64,000 bases of DNA from JBMDXB01 sp048594885 (lineage in GTDB: Bacteria; Acidobacteriota; Vicinamibacteria; Vicinamibacterales; 2-12-FULL-66-21). The first letter of the stretch is position 1. The number at the start of each line of letters is the position of its first letter. Both the position numbers and the translations under genes were made by a program. The DNA is taken from positions 16,546 through 80,545 of the forward strand of contig JBMDXB010000048.1 in assembly GCA_048594885.1 (NCBI GenBank), given 5' to 3'. Below the pieces are notes generated by a model. It was not told the origin of the DNA and did no database searches. It saw nothing but the letters and a program-made list of their open reading frames with translations. This document shows positions 42,748 through 51,780 of this stretch, piece after piece.

Positions 42748-44040
42748 ATGCCCACCCGAATTCCGCGCTCGCGTCTCGCGTGGCTCGAGCAAGAGTCGGC
42801 GCGCTGGCGCGACGCCGGCGTGATCGACGGAGACGCGAGAGAGCGCATCGTCAGCGGCTACGACGCGGTTTCCGGCGAGCGCCGCGGCCTGCTCGCGCTC
42901 GTCATTCTCGCGGTGCTGATGTGCGGCATCGGTCTGCTGCTCGTCATCGGCTACAACTGGGAGCGGATCCCGGCTTCGGCGAAGATCGCGATGATCCTCT
43001 TCGCAGTCGCGGTGACGTTTGCCGCGTCGGCCTATGCGTACGCCAAAGGGCGTGCGACGGCGGGCGAAACGCTCGCGTTTGCCGGCACGCTGGTCTACGG
43101 CAACGCGATCTGGCTGATCGCACAAGTGCTGCACCTCCAGGGGCATTTCCCTGACGCGTTTCTCTGGTTCGGCATCGGCACGCTCGTCTGCGCGTTTCTC
43201 GTCTCCTCGGAGTGGATCGGGGTCGAGGCGGCGGTGCTGTTCGCGGCGTGGCTCCTGTTCGAGGCAGGGTTCGGCGCGCGTCCGATCTTCCTGTTCCTTC
43301 CGCTCTGGGCGCTGTGCGTCTACCTGGCGCACCGCCTCTCGTCCCCGCTGATGCTCGGCCTCGCGGCGCTCACGGCCGGCGTCTGGGTCGCGATTGCGAC
43401 CGGCTCCGGTCCGGGCGCGCTCACCGCGGTGTCGGCGCTGCTCGCGGGTTGTGCGCTCTTCGCCGCCGGCCGCCTGGCGCCCCAAGACGAATCGTTGAAG
43501 CGCGCGTGGCAGGCGTCGGGCCTGCTGGTAATGCTCGCCGCCCTCGTTCCATTGATGGTCGCCGACGCGTACCGGTTCCTGCTGAACGAACCTGCACTCG
43601 TGACCCGCGCCCCGATGATCGTCGCGATTGTGACGGGTCTCATCGCGCTCGCAGGCGTGTTCTGGCGGCCGGCGACGGCGGCCGACGCCGGTGTGGCGGC
43701 CGCGGCCGTGTGCGCCGCCACGTGGGGCATCGCGATGCAGGCGGGTGTGCTGCGTGACGTCGCAGTCGCGCGGCTCGCCGGCACCGCGATGTTCAGTCTG
43801 ATCACGCTGGTCGTGAGCGTCACGCTCATCCGTCGCGCGCTGCACTCGAACGTTGCGTCGGATCTCGGCCTCGGCGTCCTCTTTGCGCTTGCCTTCCTCA
43901 TCATCCGGTGGGTGAGCGTGATCGAGAACCTGCTGTGGTCCGGCGGGCTGCTGCTCGTCGCCGGCGGCGGTCTCCTGCTCATCGCGCGGCTGTGGAAGAC
44001 ACGTCACCACACCGGCGCCGCGATTGCGGGGAGGGCGTGA
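42748..44040 (+). CDS. DUF2157 membrane protein
   Basis: 430 residues. The N-terminal cytoplasmic segment (about 1-45, WLEQESARWRDAGVIDGDARERIVSGY) and the first helix (LLALVILAVLMCGIGLLLVI) followed by YNWERIP are the DUF2157 signature. About twelve helices follow. The function of the family is unknown, though it almost always sits next to a GDYXXLXY-domain gene, as here (stop and next ATG overlap at 44040). The two proteins probably form one membrane complex. Confidence 0.9.
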   Translation: MPTRIPRSRLAWLEQESARWRDAGVIDGDARERIVSGYDAVSGERRGLLALVILAVLMCGIGLLLVIGYNWERIPASAKIAMILFAVAVTFAASAYAYAKGRATAGETLAFAGTLVYGNAIWLIAQVLHLQGHFPDAFLWFGIGTLVCAFLVSSEWIGVEAAVLFAAWLLFEAGFGARPIFLFLPLWALCVYLAHRLSSPLMLGLAALTAGVWVAIATGSGPGALTAVSALLAGCALFAAGRLAPQDESLKRAWQASGLLVMLAALVPLMVADAYRFLLNEPALVTRAPMIVAIVTGLIALAGVFWRPATAADAGVAAAAVCAATWGIAMQAGVLRDVAVARLAGTAMFSLITLVVSVTLIRRALHSNVASDLGLGVLFALAFLIIRWVSVIENLLWSGGLLLVAGGGLLLIARLWKTRHHTGAAIAGRA

Positions 44041-44657
44041 TGAAGGGTCTCAATCTCTCGACGCCGTCGCGCGCGCTCGCCGCCGGCGCGGTGTGCCTGG
44101 CAATTCTCGGCGGCATGATTGTCGGCCACGCCTGGCCGCTGTGGACGGGGCAGACGGTCCTGTTGCGCGTCCGTCCTGTCGACCCGCGCGATCTGTTCCG
44201 TGGCGAGTTCGTTCGTGTCGGCGTTCCGGCAGGCTGGTTGGTCGTCAGTGAAGATCCGGCGAAGACCGTGCCGGGAAAGATCACGGTGCGGCCGCTCGGT
44301 CGATGGCAGGAGTACGCGAAGCTCGAGGGGCCGCGAGCGACGGCCCGCATTCGCGGTTCAGTCGTGTACGTCCAGCTCGAACCGGCCGCTGGCGGCGGCG
44401 AGTACCAGCCCGTGAGCATCAGCGACACACCGGTCGCCAATGCGCTGAATCTCAGAGGACGGGTTCGCTGGGTCGAACCGTACGGCGTAACCGACGTCGA
44501 CTACGGGCTCGACGCGTTCTACATGCAGGAAGGCACCGCCCTCCCAATCGAACAGGCCATGGCCAGCGGACGGACGGTGCAGATCGAAGTCGCCATCGCC
44601 TCGTCCGGCAAGTCGCGGATTCGCAACCTGCTGGTCGATGGCGTTGCTGTTCGCTGA
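44040..44657 (+). CDS. GDYXXLXY-domain membrane-anchored protein
   Basis: 205 residues. There is one N-terminal helix (about 13-33), then an extracytoplasmic domain with VRPVDPRDLFRGEFVRVGV, the family motif in which GDYxxLxY appears here as GEFVRVGV. ATG 44040 overlaps the TGA of the DUF2157 gene. The protein's own TGA (44655-44657) is the first TGA of the TCGCTGA heptamer repeat. The role is unknown; the domain is a constant partner of DUF2157. Confidence 0.87.
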   Translation: MKGLNLSTPSRALAAGAVCLAILGGMIVGHAWPLWTGQTVLLRVRPVDPRDLFRGEFVRVGVPAGWLVVSEDPAKTVPGKITVRPLGRWQEYAKLEGPRATARIRGSVVYVQLEPAAGGGEYQPVSISDTPVANALNLRGRVRWVEPYGVTDVDYGLDAFYMQEGTALPIEQAMASGRTVQIEVAIASSGKSRIRNLLVDGVAVR

Positions 44658-44713
44658 TCGCTGATCGCTGATCGCTGATCGCTGATCGCTGATCGCTGAT
44701 CGCTGGTCGCTGG
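44651..44713 (+). repeat. Heptamer tandem repeat (TCGCTGA) x9
   Basis: Seven exact TCGCTGA units (44651-44699) then two TCGCTGG (44700-44713). The first unit contains the stop codon of the GDYXXLXY gene. Because the period is 7, TGA appears in all three plus-strand frames within 21 bases. Confidence 0.92.
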
Positions 44714-44748
44714 TCGACGGCCCGCGGCTTGCTCGCTGCTAAGGCTGA

Positions 44749-46101
44749 GTGGGGCAGCGACGGCTTTCCGGGGTCAAGGTCATCGTCGCGGGCGCGGGGC
44801 TCGCGGGGCTGGCGGCGGCGCGCGACCTCGAGCGTGAGGGCGCTGACGTCACGGTTGCCGAGGCACGCGATCGTGTCGGCGGGCGCGTGCAGACACTCCG
44901 CAGCGGGTTTGCCGGCGGGCAGCACGCCGAGGCCGGCGCCGATCTCATCGAAGAAGAGCAGTCGTTCGTGCTGGAGCTGGCGCGCGAGCTCCGGCTCGAG
45001 CCGGTGCGCATCCTGCGCGACGGCTTCGGCTACTACGGATCGGATGTCCGCGGGCGGCGCCGCCTGCGCAGTGGACCGGCGCGGTTCAAGGAAGTCGCCG
45101 AACGCCTCCAACCGGAGATCAACGACTTCAAGCTGACCGGAGAACGATGGGACTCAGCAGTCGCGGCGCGCCTGGCGCGGCAATCGGTTGCCGAGTGGCT
45201 GCATCGGATCCGCGCCGGACGCGAGCTCGCCTCCAGCGTTCGCGGGCTTCGCGGCTTCTTCCTCGCCGATCCCGAAGATCTCTCGCTCATCGTCCTCGTC
45301 GAGCAGTTCGCGTCGGACGACGTGCCGGGGGAGTCGAAGTTCTTTCGGATTCGCGGCGGTAACGATCGGATTCCGGCCACGATGGCGAGACAACTCGAAC
45401 GAGACGTGCTGCTCGGCGCGCCGGTCAGGCGCGTCCGTCAAAGCTCGCATGGCGTGCGCGTGGCCATCGAGGAGCGCGGACGGCTGCGCGAGCTGAGGGC
45501 GGACTACTGCGTGATGGCCGTTCCCGCGAGCACGCTGCGCGACGTGCAGTTCGAGCCGCGGCTGCCCGATCCGCAGGCGAAAGCCATCGGCTCGCTGAAA
45601 TACGGCCGCGCGACTCGCGTGCTGTTGCAGTTCGAGTCCGCCTTCTGGCGGAGGCGCGGACGCCGGCGTGCGTTCGGAACGGATCTGCCGGTCGGCGCTC
45701 CATGGGACGGCAGCGAGGATCAGAAGGCTCCGCCGGCGATTCTGAGCCTGCTCGCCGGAGGCCATGCGTCGGCGGAGATCCGGGCAATCATCGCGCGTGA
45801 TGGCATCGAGGGTGTGGTCTCGACCCTGCGCTGGGTGGGCAGGCCGTCGGCGCTCCTCGCGAGTCAGGCGATCACGTGGGAGGACGATCCCTGGTCGCGC
45901 GGCGGTTACGCGTACTTCGATCCGTCGTTCGATCCCTTGCTGCGCGACTGGCTCGCGCGTCCTGCCGGCCGCGTGCTGTTCGCCGGCGAGCACACCAGCG
46001 TGCAGAATCAGGGTTACATGAACGGCGCCGTCGAGAGCGGCAAGCGCGCGGTCGCAGAAATCCGCGCGCTCTGCTCAACCCACGGATCCACAGCGACTTA
46101 A
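44749..46101 (+). CDS. FAD-dependent amine oxidase/protoporphyrinogen-oxidase-like enzyme
   Basis: 450 residues. The FAD dinucleotide fold has VAGAGLAGLAAARDLEREG, then EARDRVGGRV (the GGR motif) at about 41-50. The amine-oxidase C-terminal FAD motif is RVLFAGEHTSVQNQGYMNGAVESGKRA. It would oxidise an amine or similar substrate with oxygen; the substrate is unknown. Start GTG 44749 is the only reasonable upstream start, but V10 (GVKVIVAG) might also begin the mature fold. It lies just after the TCGCTGA repeat, and its stop lies inside the large inverted repeat at 46084-46198. Confidence 0.88.
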   Translation: MGQRRLSGVKVIVAGAGLAGLAAARDLEREGADVTVAEARDRVGGRVQTLRSGFAGGQHAEAGADLIEEEQSFVLELARELRLEPVRILRDGFGYYGSDVRGRRRLRSGPARFKEVAERLQPEINDFKLTGERWDSAVAARLARQSVAEWLHRIRAGRELASSVRGLRGFFLADPEDLSLIVLVEQFASDDVPGESKFFRIRGGNDRIPATMARQLERDVLLGAPVRRVRQSSHGVRVAIEERGRLRELRADYCVMAVPASTLRDVQFEPRLPDPQAKAIGSLKYGRATRVLLQFESAFWRRRGRRRAFGTDLPVGAPWDGSEDQKAPPAILSLLAGGHASAEIRAIIARDGIEGVVSTLRWVGRPSALLASQAITWEDDPWSRGGYAYFDPSFDPLLRDWLARPAGRVLFAGEHTSVQNQGYMNGAVESGKRAVAEIRALCSTHGSTAT

Positions 46102-46198
46102 CACGGAGGCCACGAAGGCCACGGAGCCATATCTTCTTCAGAAAGAAAGAGATGCTCCGTGCCCTCCGTGTGCTCCGTGTTGAAACGCTGCGGATCCG
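46084..46198. repeat. Large imperfect inverted repeat between convergent genes
   Basis: The outer arms ggatccacagcg (46084-46095) and cgctgcggatcc (46187-46198) pair with one mismatch. The inner arms at 46100-46127 and 46154-46181 (CACGGAG/CTCCGTG-rich, 28 bases) pair with about four mismatches around a central AT-rich loop (46128-46153). The CACGGAGG unit recurs within the arm. Convergent placement suggests a bidirectional terminator or a mobile palindromic element. Confidence 0.85.
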
Positions 46199-46208
46199 AC
46201 CGACGTGA

Positions 46209-46727
46209 TCAGGTACGCGACGCGACCGGGGTCGTCTGCTTCAGGTCCGCGAGATCGCCCCAGGTGTCCGGATCCTGCGAGACGAGCGTCGAGAAGTAGA
46301 GAGAGACGTCCTCCGACGGGAACTTCGACGCCAGATCCGCCGCCGCGGCGGTCAGCTTCCCGGCATCCGGCTTCGCGACGTTCTCCTCGCTGATCAAGCC
46401 ATTCTCGTGAGCGATGCCGAGGCTATCGAGAAACGCGCCCATCATCGCGCGCTGGTGCTCGAGGTGATAGTTGATGAGCGCGCGCGCGGCGATCGTGTCG
46501 GTGATCGTCGGCAGCGAGGCGAGATATTTCGTCCGCTTTTCGTGCGAGAGGTTGAGGACGCTCTTCGTCCTGAACTTCATGTGCCCGGCAATCGCGCCGA
46601 CGGCCTCCACCTGCTGCTCCGTCGCTTGCTCGTCGCGCCACAACGCATCGGCCGCGGCGAGACGCTGCTCGCCGGTCAGCCGCTTCCAGATGCGCGTCGG
46701 TCTGAACGCGCTGAGATCCCGTTCCAT
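46209..46727 (-). CDS. Hypothetical helical protein
   Basis: 172 residues, almost entirely alpha-helical by pattern, soluble, with no signal peptide. RPTRIWKRLTGEQRLAAADALW opens the protein, and LSHEKRTKYLASLPTITDTIAARALINYHLEHQRAMM forms the middle. I know no characterised homologue; similar frames occur in acidobacterial genomes as conserved hypotheticals. Start ATG 46727 gives a compact protein and faces the divergent MFS gene across 17 bases, so the two promoters must overlap. Confidence 0.75.
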   Translation of the reverse strand: MERDLSAFRPTRIWKRLTGEQRLAAADALWRDEQATEQQVEAVGAIAGHMKFRTKSVLNLSHEKRTKYLASLPTITDTIAARALINYHLEHQRAMMGAFLDSLGIAHENGLISEENVAKPDAGKLTAAAADLASKFPSEDVSLYFSTLVSQDPDTWGDLADLKQTTPVASRT

Positions 46728-46744
46728 AATGCGATCATAGCTGT

Positions 46745-47905
46745 ATGCCCGCCTCTTCGGAACGGCTGTTTACGCCGCGCTTCTTCGTCATGTGCGGCTT
46801 CAGCTTCACGGTCTTCCTTTCCGCGTTTCAGTTGCTGCCGACCGCGCCGTTTCACATCCTCGATCTCGGCGGGACGACGTTCGCATCGGGACTGTTTCTC
46901 GGCTTTCTGACGTACTCGTCGGCGTTGTCAGCGCCGGCCACCGGCGCGTTCGCCGATCGCATGGGGCAGCGCCGCATCCTGATCGTCTCCAGCTTCGCGC
47001 TGGCGCTGTTCTCGATGGCGTACGGCGTCATCACCAACGTTCGAATCATGCTGGCGCTCGTGCTCCTGCACGGCGTGTTCTGGTCGGGACTGCTGTCGGC
47101 ATCGGCCGCCTACATGACGAGCATTCTTCCCGAGCGCAGACGCGCGGAAGGCATCGGCTACTGGGGCCTGTCGTCGGTCACCGCGATCGCCGTCGCGCCG
47201 CCGCTTGGCTTCTGGATCTACCGGCACGGGTGGGGCTGGTTGTGCGCGGTGTCGGCGGCGCTGAACGTCGTGATGCTGGGGATCGCCTGGACGCTGAAGG
47301 GGACGTCGCCGGCGCAGAAACATCAGCCGGCGGCGTCATCCGGCGGCCTGCTCGAATGGCGCGTGCTCGCCGTCTCGGGCTCGCTGTTCCTCTATTCGTT
47401 CGGATACGGCGGCATCACCAGCTTTGCCGCGCTCTACGCCGCCGCGAACGGCGTCGAGCCGAAGGGCCTGTACCTGACGATGCTCGGCATCGTCATGCTC
47501 GTGACGCGCCCGTTTCTCGGTGGACTCGGCGATCGCCTCGGCTACAAGCGTGTGTTCGTGCCGTGTCTCGTCCTCATCTCGGCGGGGCTCGCCTGCCTCG
47601 CGGCGGGCGGCTCACGCGAATGGATTGTCGCGTCGGCGCTGATTTTCGGGATCGGTTTCGGCACCGCATATCCGTCCTACGTCGGTTACGTGATGCAGGG
47701 CGTCCCGGCGCAGCGCCGGGGCGCCGCGTTCGGCGCGATCCTCGCCGCGTTCGACACCGGCATCGGCACGGGCTCGACGTCCATCGGCTGGCTGATTCAA
47801 CGGTACGGCTACTCGCGCGCGTTCGGCGTTGCGGCAGCGCTCTCCGCGCTCGCCCTGCCGTACTTCCTCATTGCTGATCGAGCGGTGCGGCGGCCTCGAG
47901 CCTGA
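46745..47905 (+). CDS. Major facilitator superfamily transporter
   Basis: 386 residues with twelve helices. Motif A is present as GAFADRMGQRRILI in the loop between helices 2 and 3 and again as GGLGDRLGYKRVFV between helices 8 and 9. The N-terminus is short (SERLFTPRFFVMCGFSFTVFL), as in DHA1-type drug exporters and related sugar-efflux permeases. The substrate is not predictable. It is the divergent partner of the hypothetical gene at 46.2-46.7 kb. Start ATG 46745 is the first in the frame. Confidence 0.92.
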   Translation: MPASSERLFTPRFFVMCGFSFTVFLSAFQLLPTAPFHILDLGGTTFASGLFLGFLTYSSALSAPATGAFADRMGQRRILIVSSFALALFSMAYGVITNVRIMLALVLLHGVFWSGLLSASAAYMTSILPERRRAEGIGYWGLSSVTAIAVAPPLGFWIYRHGWGWLCAVSAALNVVMLGIAWTLKGTSPAQKHQPAASSGGLLEWRVLAVSGSLFLYSFGYGGITSFAALYAAANGVEPKGLYLTMLGIVMLVTRPFLGGLGDRLGYKRVFVPCLVLISAGLACLAAGGSREWIVASALIFGIGFGTAYPSYVGYVMQGVPAQRRGAAFGAILAAFDTGIGTGSTSIGWLIQRYGYSRAFGVAAALSALALPYFLIADRAVRRPRA

Positions 47906-47940
47906 ACTAATCCCGAAGTGCATCACACGCCGCCCGTCGC

Positions 47941-47996
47941 GCAGGCATTCAGGCCTGCATCACGCGCGCGGGCAGCCCTGAAGGGCTGCGCTACGG
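47941..47996. repeat. REP-like palindromes with GCTACG
   Basis: GCAGGC (47941-47946) / GCCTGC (47953-47958), then GCAGCCCT-GA-AGGGCTGC (47972-47989) followed by GCTACGG. It lies between convergent MFS and TonB-receptor genes. The two-base loop and the trailing CTACG match the elements at 18622 and 26555. Confidence 0.8.
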
Positions 47997-48020
47997 CATC
48001 AACCGCCAGTGCCGGCCTGA

Positions 48021-50684
48021 TCAAAACCCCAATCGCGCGCCCAGCTCGATTCGGCGGCCCGGCATCGCCGCCGTCGGCTGGCGGAAGAACGGCGAGGTCA
48101 TCACGCCCGAGTAACCGATGCGATTCACCGTGTTGAACACGTTCTGCACCGACGCGAAGAGCTCGATGCGCAGGCGCGCGTTCTCGGCGCCGCTGGCGCC
48201 GCCCATCATCGACATCATGCCGTCGCCTATCGTGCCGCCGCCGATGCGCTGGACGACCATCACCTGGCCGGGGCCGCCCGTGCCGGTTGCCGTTTCACGC
48301 TGGCCGAATCCGAAGGCGTAGCTGACGCGCGCGCCGACGTCCCACAAGCCCTTGCTCCGCTCGCTGTTGCGGCCGATGCCGGCAGGCCGATCGTTGAACA
48401 CCGTGTCGCCGTTGTCATCGCGGCCGGTGGTGACGTTGTACGGCGCGCCTGACTGCATCGATCCGTTGAGCGTCACCCGCACGCTCCTCCACACGTTCGT
48501 GCTCAGCATGGCGCTCGCGACGTAGCTCGGCGCCCCGGCCGCCGGCCCCCACTCGGCGGCGGGGTTGTAGCTGTCGGCCGGAAGGCTGAAGGGTCCGTCG
48601 GCTTCGTTGCGCTGGCGAATCCACGCGCCGTTGGCGAACAGGAACGTTCGCCGCTGCGGCAGGTTCAGATTGAAGCCGACGTTCAGCGAGTCGCTGCGCA
48701 TCCGCGCCGCCGACTCCACCTGTGTGACGTTGCCGAACACCGGGTTGGGCCGTAGGCCGTCTTGACGCGGCGCATTGATGTTGCGCCCGCGGAAGCGGTC
48801 CCACCCCTCGCTGTGGTTGTAGTTGACGTTGACCATGATCATCGGCCGGATCTGCTGCGACAGGCCGATGTTGATCATGCCGCGCGCCGGCATGACGAGG
48901 TCCGGCGCCAGCAGGTACTTGCTCGTCGGCAGCACCTGCTGCGTCGTGTCTCCCGCAAACGGATCCGGATAGCCCGGGTTGCGGACGATGAGGTCCTGCT
49001 GGCGGTCGCCGTCGACGCGAAGCGTCTGCTCGAACGTCTGCGCGTCGAGCCAGTCGTAGAAGATTCCGCCGCCGCCGCGGATCGTGGTCTTGCCGTTCGC
49101 GAATGGCGACCAGACGAATCCCGCGCGCGGCGCCAGGTTCCACCGATCGTCGAGGTTCGTTTGCAGCTCCGCGCGCAGGCCGCTGCTGAGTGTCAGGTTC
49201 TTGCGCGCACGCCAGTCGTCCTGCACGAAGAAGCCGGCCTGCCAGTGCGAGTACTCGACGAGCGGATCGCCGATCCGCCGCGTGTAGGTCGCCGGCCGGC
49301 TCGCCTGGTAGTCCGCGAGGCTCGCGAACGTGAAGGTACCGAGCTGGTTGGTACGGCTGTCGCTCCGGAACCAGCCGCCCTCGACGAGCGTGCCGAATCG
49401 GACGGCATGCCGGCCGTGCGCCCAGTCGATGTTCGACGCGAACTCGATTTCCGTCGCGTCGCGTCCGCCGTGCTGCTGCGCGCCGCCCGACGTGAACGCG
49501 TCCAGCACCCGCACCGTCGGCTCGTCCACGACCGAGGCGTTGTCCATCGCCGACCACCGCACTTGCAGGCGCGTTTCGGCAAACCATGCCTTGCGAAACG
49601 GCCCGCTCTCGGAGAGCCGGAACATCGTGTCGCGGGTCGCGCGCGAGTACGCGCGCTCTGCCAGATCGAAGCTGCCGACGCCGAGGTTCCTTTGGTCGTT
49701 GTCGTTCTGCTGGAACATCGCGCGGATGGTGTGTGACCGCGTGAGGCCGTGATCGAGACGTCCGGTGAAATTGACGCGGTCGGCCGGCCGCCGCACCGGT
49801 GTGGCGCGTGCCCCGTCGGGCGTCGCGGCGAAGATGTTCGCCGAGTCATAGAGCGATGCGCCACCCGCCGAGAGCGAGAACGACGTGCGGTTCTCGAGGA
49901 TCGTGCCGCTCAGATTGAACGTGTATTGCTGCGTCTGCTCCGGCCCCTTCCGCGGCTGAAACGCGTTCCGTGCGTTCAGCGCGTCGTCACGGAACGCGAC
50001 GTCGACGCCGCCGCGGAGCGGGCCGATGCCGGGCGCCGTGGTGATGTCCACGTGCGTCATGCCGCCGCCATGATTCTCCGCGGCGAAAAGGCCGCTGGCG
50101 AACCGGATCGATCGAATCTGCGATTTCGGCGGCAGCTTGCCGCCGCGGAAGCCGTCGACGCGAATCGTGGCGCCGGGACCGGCCATTTCTTTCAGCACGC
50201 GCTCCATCTCGTCGGGATCGTCCGGCAGCGCGTCGATCTGTTCCTTCGAGAGCACGTTACTGAATCGGCTGTTGTTCGGATCCGACGCGGAGGTTGACGG
50301 ATCGCGTCCGACGGAGACGTTCTCGTCGATCTTCTCGAGCGCCAGCGTGACGTCACGCCTGTTGTCACCGGCTCGCACGCGAACCTCGGGGAGTACGCGT
50401 GTTTCGAATCCCGGAAAGCTGACGGACACCGCGTAGCGGCCGGGCGGCAGGTCGCGGACGGTGCCGACACCCTGTGTGTCCGCGCCAACGTCAGCGACAG
50501 CGATCCGACTGTTGTGGCGTTCGGTGCCCTTCACCGTGAGCAGCGCACCGGGCAGGATCCCGCCCGTCTGATCCTGAACGACAACGCGAAGCGTGCCGGA
50601 CTGTAGACGATCCTGCGCGACGGCGGGTGAGGCGCCGAGCGTGAACACCGCCAGCACGAGTGCGAGGAGACGCGTCGAAGTCAC
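48021..50684 (-). CDS. TonB-dependent receptor with carboxypeptidase-regulatory domain
   Basis: 887 residues. A signal peptide ends near residue 23 (SPAVAQD). A CarboxypepD-regulatory-like beta-sandwich (about 28-115, VVVQDQTGGILPGALLTVKG) precedes a plug (about 140-240, LPDDPDEMERVLKEM) and a 22-strand barrel that ends in ELGARLGF with terminal Phe. The Oar-like form is typical of acidobacterial outer membranes and usually imports oligosaccharides or peptides. It starts 9 bases after the stop of the LolA-like gene, so the two form one operon. No TonB or ExbBD gene is in the window. Confidence 0.93.
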   Translation of the reverse strand: MTSTRLLALVLAVFTLGASPAVAQDRLQSGTLRVVVQDQTGGILPGALLTVKGTERHNSRIAVADVGADTQGVGTVRDLPPGRYAVSVSFPGFETRVLPEVRVRAGDNRRDVTLALEKIDENVSVGRDPSTSASDPNNSRFSNVLSKEQIDALPDDPDEMERVLKEMAGPGATIRVDGFRGGKLPPKSQIRSIRFASGLFAAENHGGGMTHVDITTAPGIGPLRGGVDVAFRDDALNARNAFQPRKGPEQTQQYTFNLSGTILENRTSFSLSAGGASLYDSANIFAATPDGARATPVRRPADRVNFTGRLDHGLTRSHTIRAMFQQNDNDQRNLGVGSFDLAERAYSRATRDTMFRLSESGPFRKAWFAETRLQVRWSAMDNASVVDEPTVRVLDAFTSGGAQQHGGRDATEIEFASNIDWAHGRHAVRFGTLVEGGWFRSDSRTNQLGTFTFASLADYQASRPATYTRRIGDPLVEYSHWQAGFFVQDDWRARKNLTLSSGLRAELQTNLDDRWNLAPRAGFVWSPFANGKTTIRGGGGIFYDWLDAQTFEQTLRVDGDRQQDLIVRNPGYPDPFAGDTTQQVLPTSKYLLAPDLVMPARGMINIGLSQQIRPMIMVNVNYNHSEGWDRFRGRNINAPRQDGLRPNPVFGNVTQVESAARMRSDSLNVGFNLNLPQRRTFLFANGAWIRQRNEADGPFSLPADSYNPAAEWGPAAGAPSYVASAMLSTNVWRSVRVTLNGSMQSGAPYNVTTGRDDNGDTVFNDRPAGIGRNSERSKGLWDVGARVSYAFGFGQRETATGTGGPGQVMVVQRIGGGTIGDGMMSMMGGASGAENARLRIELFASVQNVFNTVNRIGYSGVMTSPFFRQPTAAMPGRRIELGARLGF

Positions 50685-50693
50685 GGTTGTCCC

Positions 50694-51608
50694 TCAGTTC
50701 CTGATCGCGAACTTCTTCGCGTCGATCGCCGGGTTGATCTTCACCCGGGTGACGGTCCACTCCTCGGTGGTCTCGGGCCCCATCGCGCGTCGAATGCTGT
50801 GCGGGAAACGCACGCCATCGACCGTCCGCCAGTCGTCGAAGAACAGCGTGTACTCGACGGGCGCAGGCGGCTGGCTGCGCATCTGCTCGATCTGCCGCCG
50901 CGCCTCTTCGGGTGACGCGCCCCGCTGCGCCGTCATGATCTGACGCGGCGGCGCCTTGTAGGTCACCATCAACGGCAGGTGGCTCTGCTGGTCGACGAAC
51001 AGCCGCGCGGCAAAGCCGTCGGCGTTCTTCGCATCGATGACGAACGCCTTGCCGTCGGGCGACTCCGCTTCTCCCGCGAAGACGGTCTCCATGCCCGCAG
51101 CGGGGTACGGCATCGCGAACCAGCCGAGCATCAGCCGTGACAGCTCCTGCCTCGCGCCGCGCACGGCCAGCTTCTCCATCCGCTCCTGCTCTTCGGGTGT
51201 CGGCTTCGGCGCATCGGCGGGCGCTTGCCCTCCCGTGCCCATCCGGATCACCATCGCGCCCCCGTGGCTCATGGCACCCGTGATCGGTTGGATCGGCTTG
51301 TCGCCGTTGAACCCCGTGTTCATTCCGCGGGCAATCGCGCCGGGTGCGCTCGGCTGTTCGATGCGCAGGTACTTGTCCGGCAATTCCAGCAGCATCTCGA
51401 CATCCGACGACACCTGCATCGAGCCGAGATTGCGCTGCAAGGTCGCCTCGACGCTGAGCGTTTTGAGGTCGTCGAGCTTCTTGCCCCCGATCGCCTTGCG
51501 TGCCGCGGACAGGATCTCGACTGCCTTGTTCGTCTCTTCCGCCGACAGTCCGGCCGCCGCGACGAGTGCGACGACGAACGCGACGAATGCCGCTACGAGA
51601 ATTCGCAT
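50694..51608 (-). CDS. LolA/LolB-like secreted protein (outer-membrane lipoprotein-sorting-like)
   Basis: 304 residues. A signal peptide (LVAAFVAFVVALVAAAGLSA) is followed by a domain resembling the LolA fold: ILSAARKAIGGKKLDDLKTL, LELPDKYLRIEQ, and the strand series ending VTRVKINPAIDAKKFAIRN. Such proteins bind lipidated or hydrophobic ligands in the periplasm; many acidobacterial examples are linked to TonB receptors as here. It is the first gene of a two-gene operon with the receptor. It is not true LolA, being longer and lacking linked LolCDE genes. Confidence 0.8.
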   Translation of the reverse strand: MRILVAAFVAFVVALVAAAGLSAEETNKAVEILSAARKAIGGKKLDDLKTLSVEATLQRNLGSMQVSSDVEMLLELPDKYLRIEQPSAPGAIARGMNTGFNGDKPIQPITGAMSHGGAMVIRMGTGGQAPADAPKPTPEEQERMEKLAVRGARQELSRLMLGWFAMPYPAAGMETVFAGEAESPDGKAFVIDAKNADGFAARLFVDQQSHLPLMVTYKAPPRQIMTAQRGASPEEARRQIEQMRSQPPAPVEYTLFFDDWRTVDGVRFPHSIRRAMGPETTEEWTVTRVKINPAIDAKKFAIRN

Positions 51609-51624
51609 GTGATTGACCTCTCCT

Positions 51625-51696
51625 GCGGCGGAACTGAAGTTCCGCCCTACTGAAGAACACGCGGCGGAACTGACGTTCCGCCCTACTGAAGAACGC
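51625..51696. repeat. Two tandem 36-base REP-like units
   Basis: Exact 36-base period: 51625-51660 and 51661-51696 differ at only two positions. Each carries the palindrome GGCGGAACT-GA-AGTTCCGCC (second copy ACGTTCC) and then CTACTGAAGAAC. It sits upstream of the LolA-like gene, in its leader or promoter zone. Confidence 0.88.
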
Positions 51697-51780
51697 GTTC
51701 CAGTTGATGAGACGAACGATGGTCGCGGTTCGGCGGGCGCCGTTGGTTAAACGTGCGCAAAGAAATTGTTAAGGACGTAA

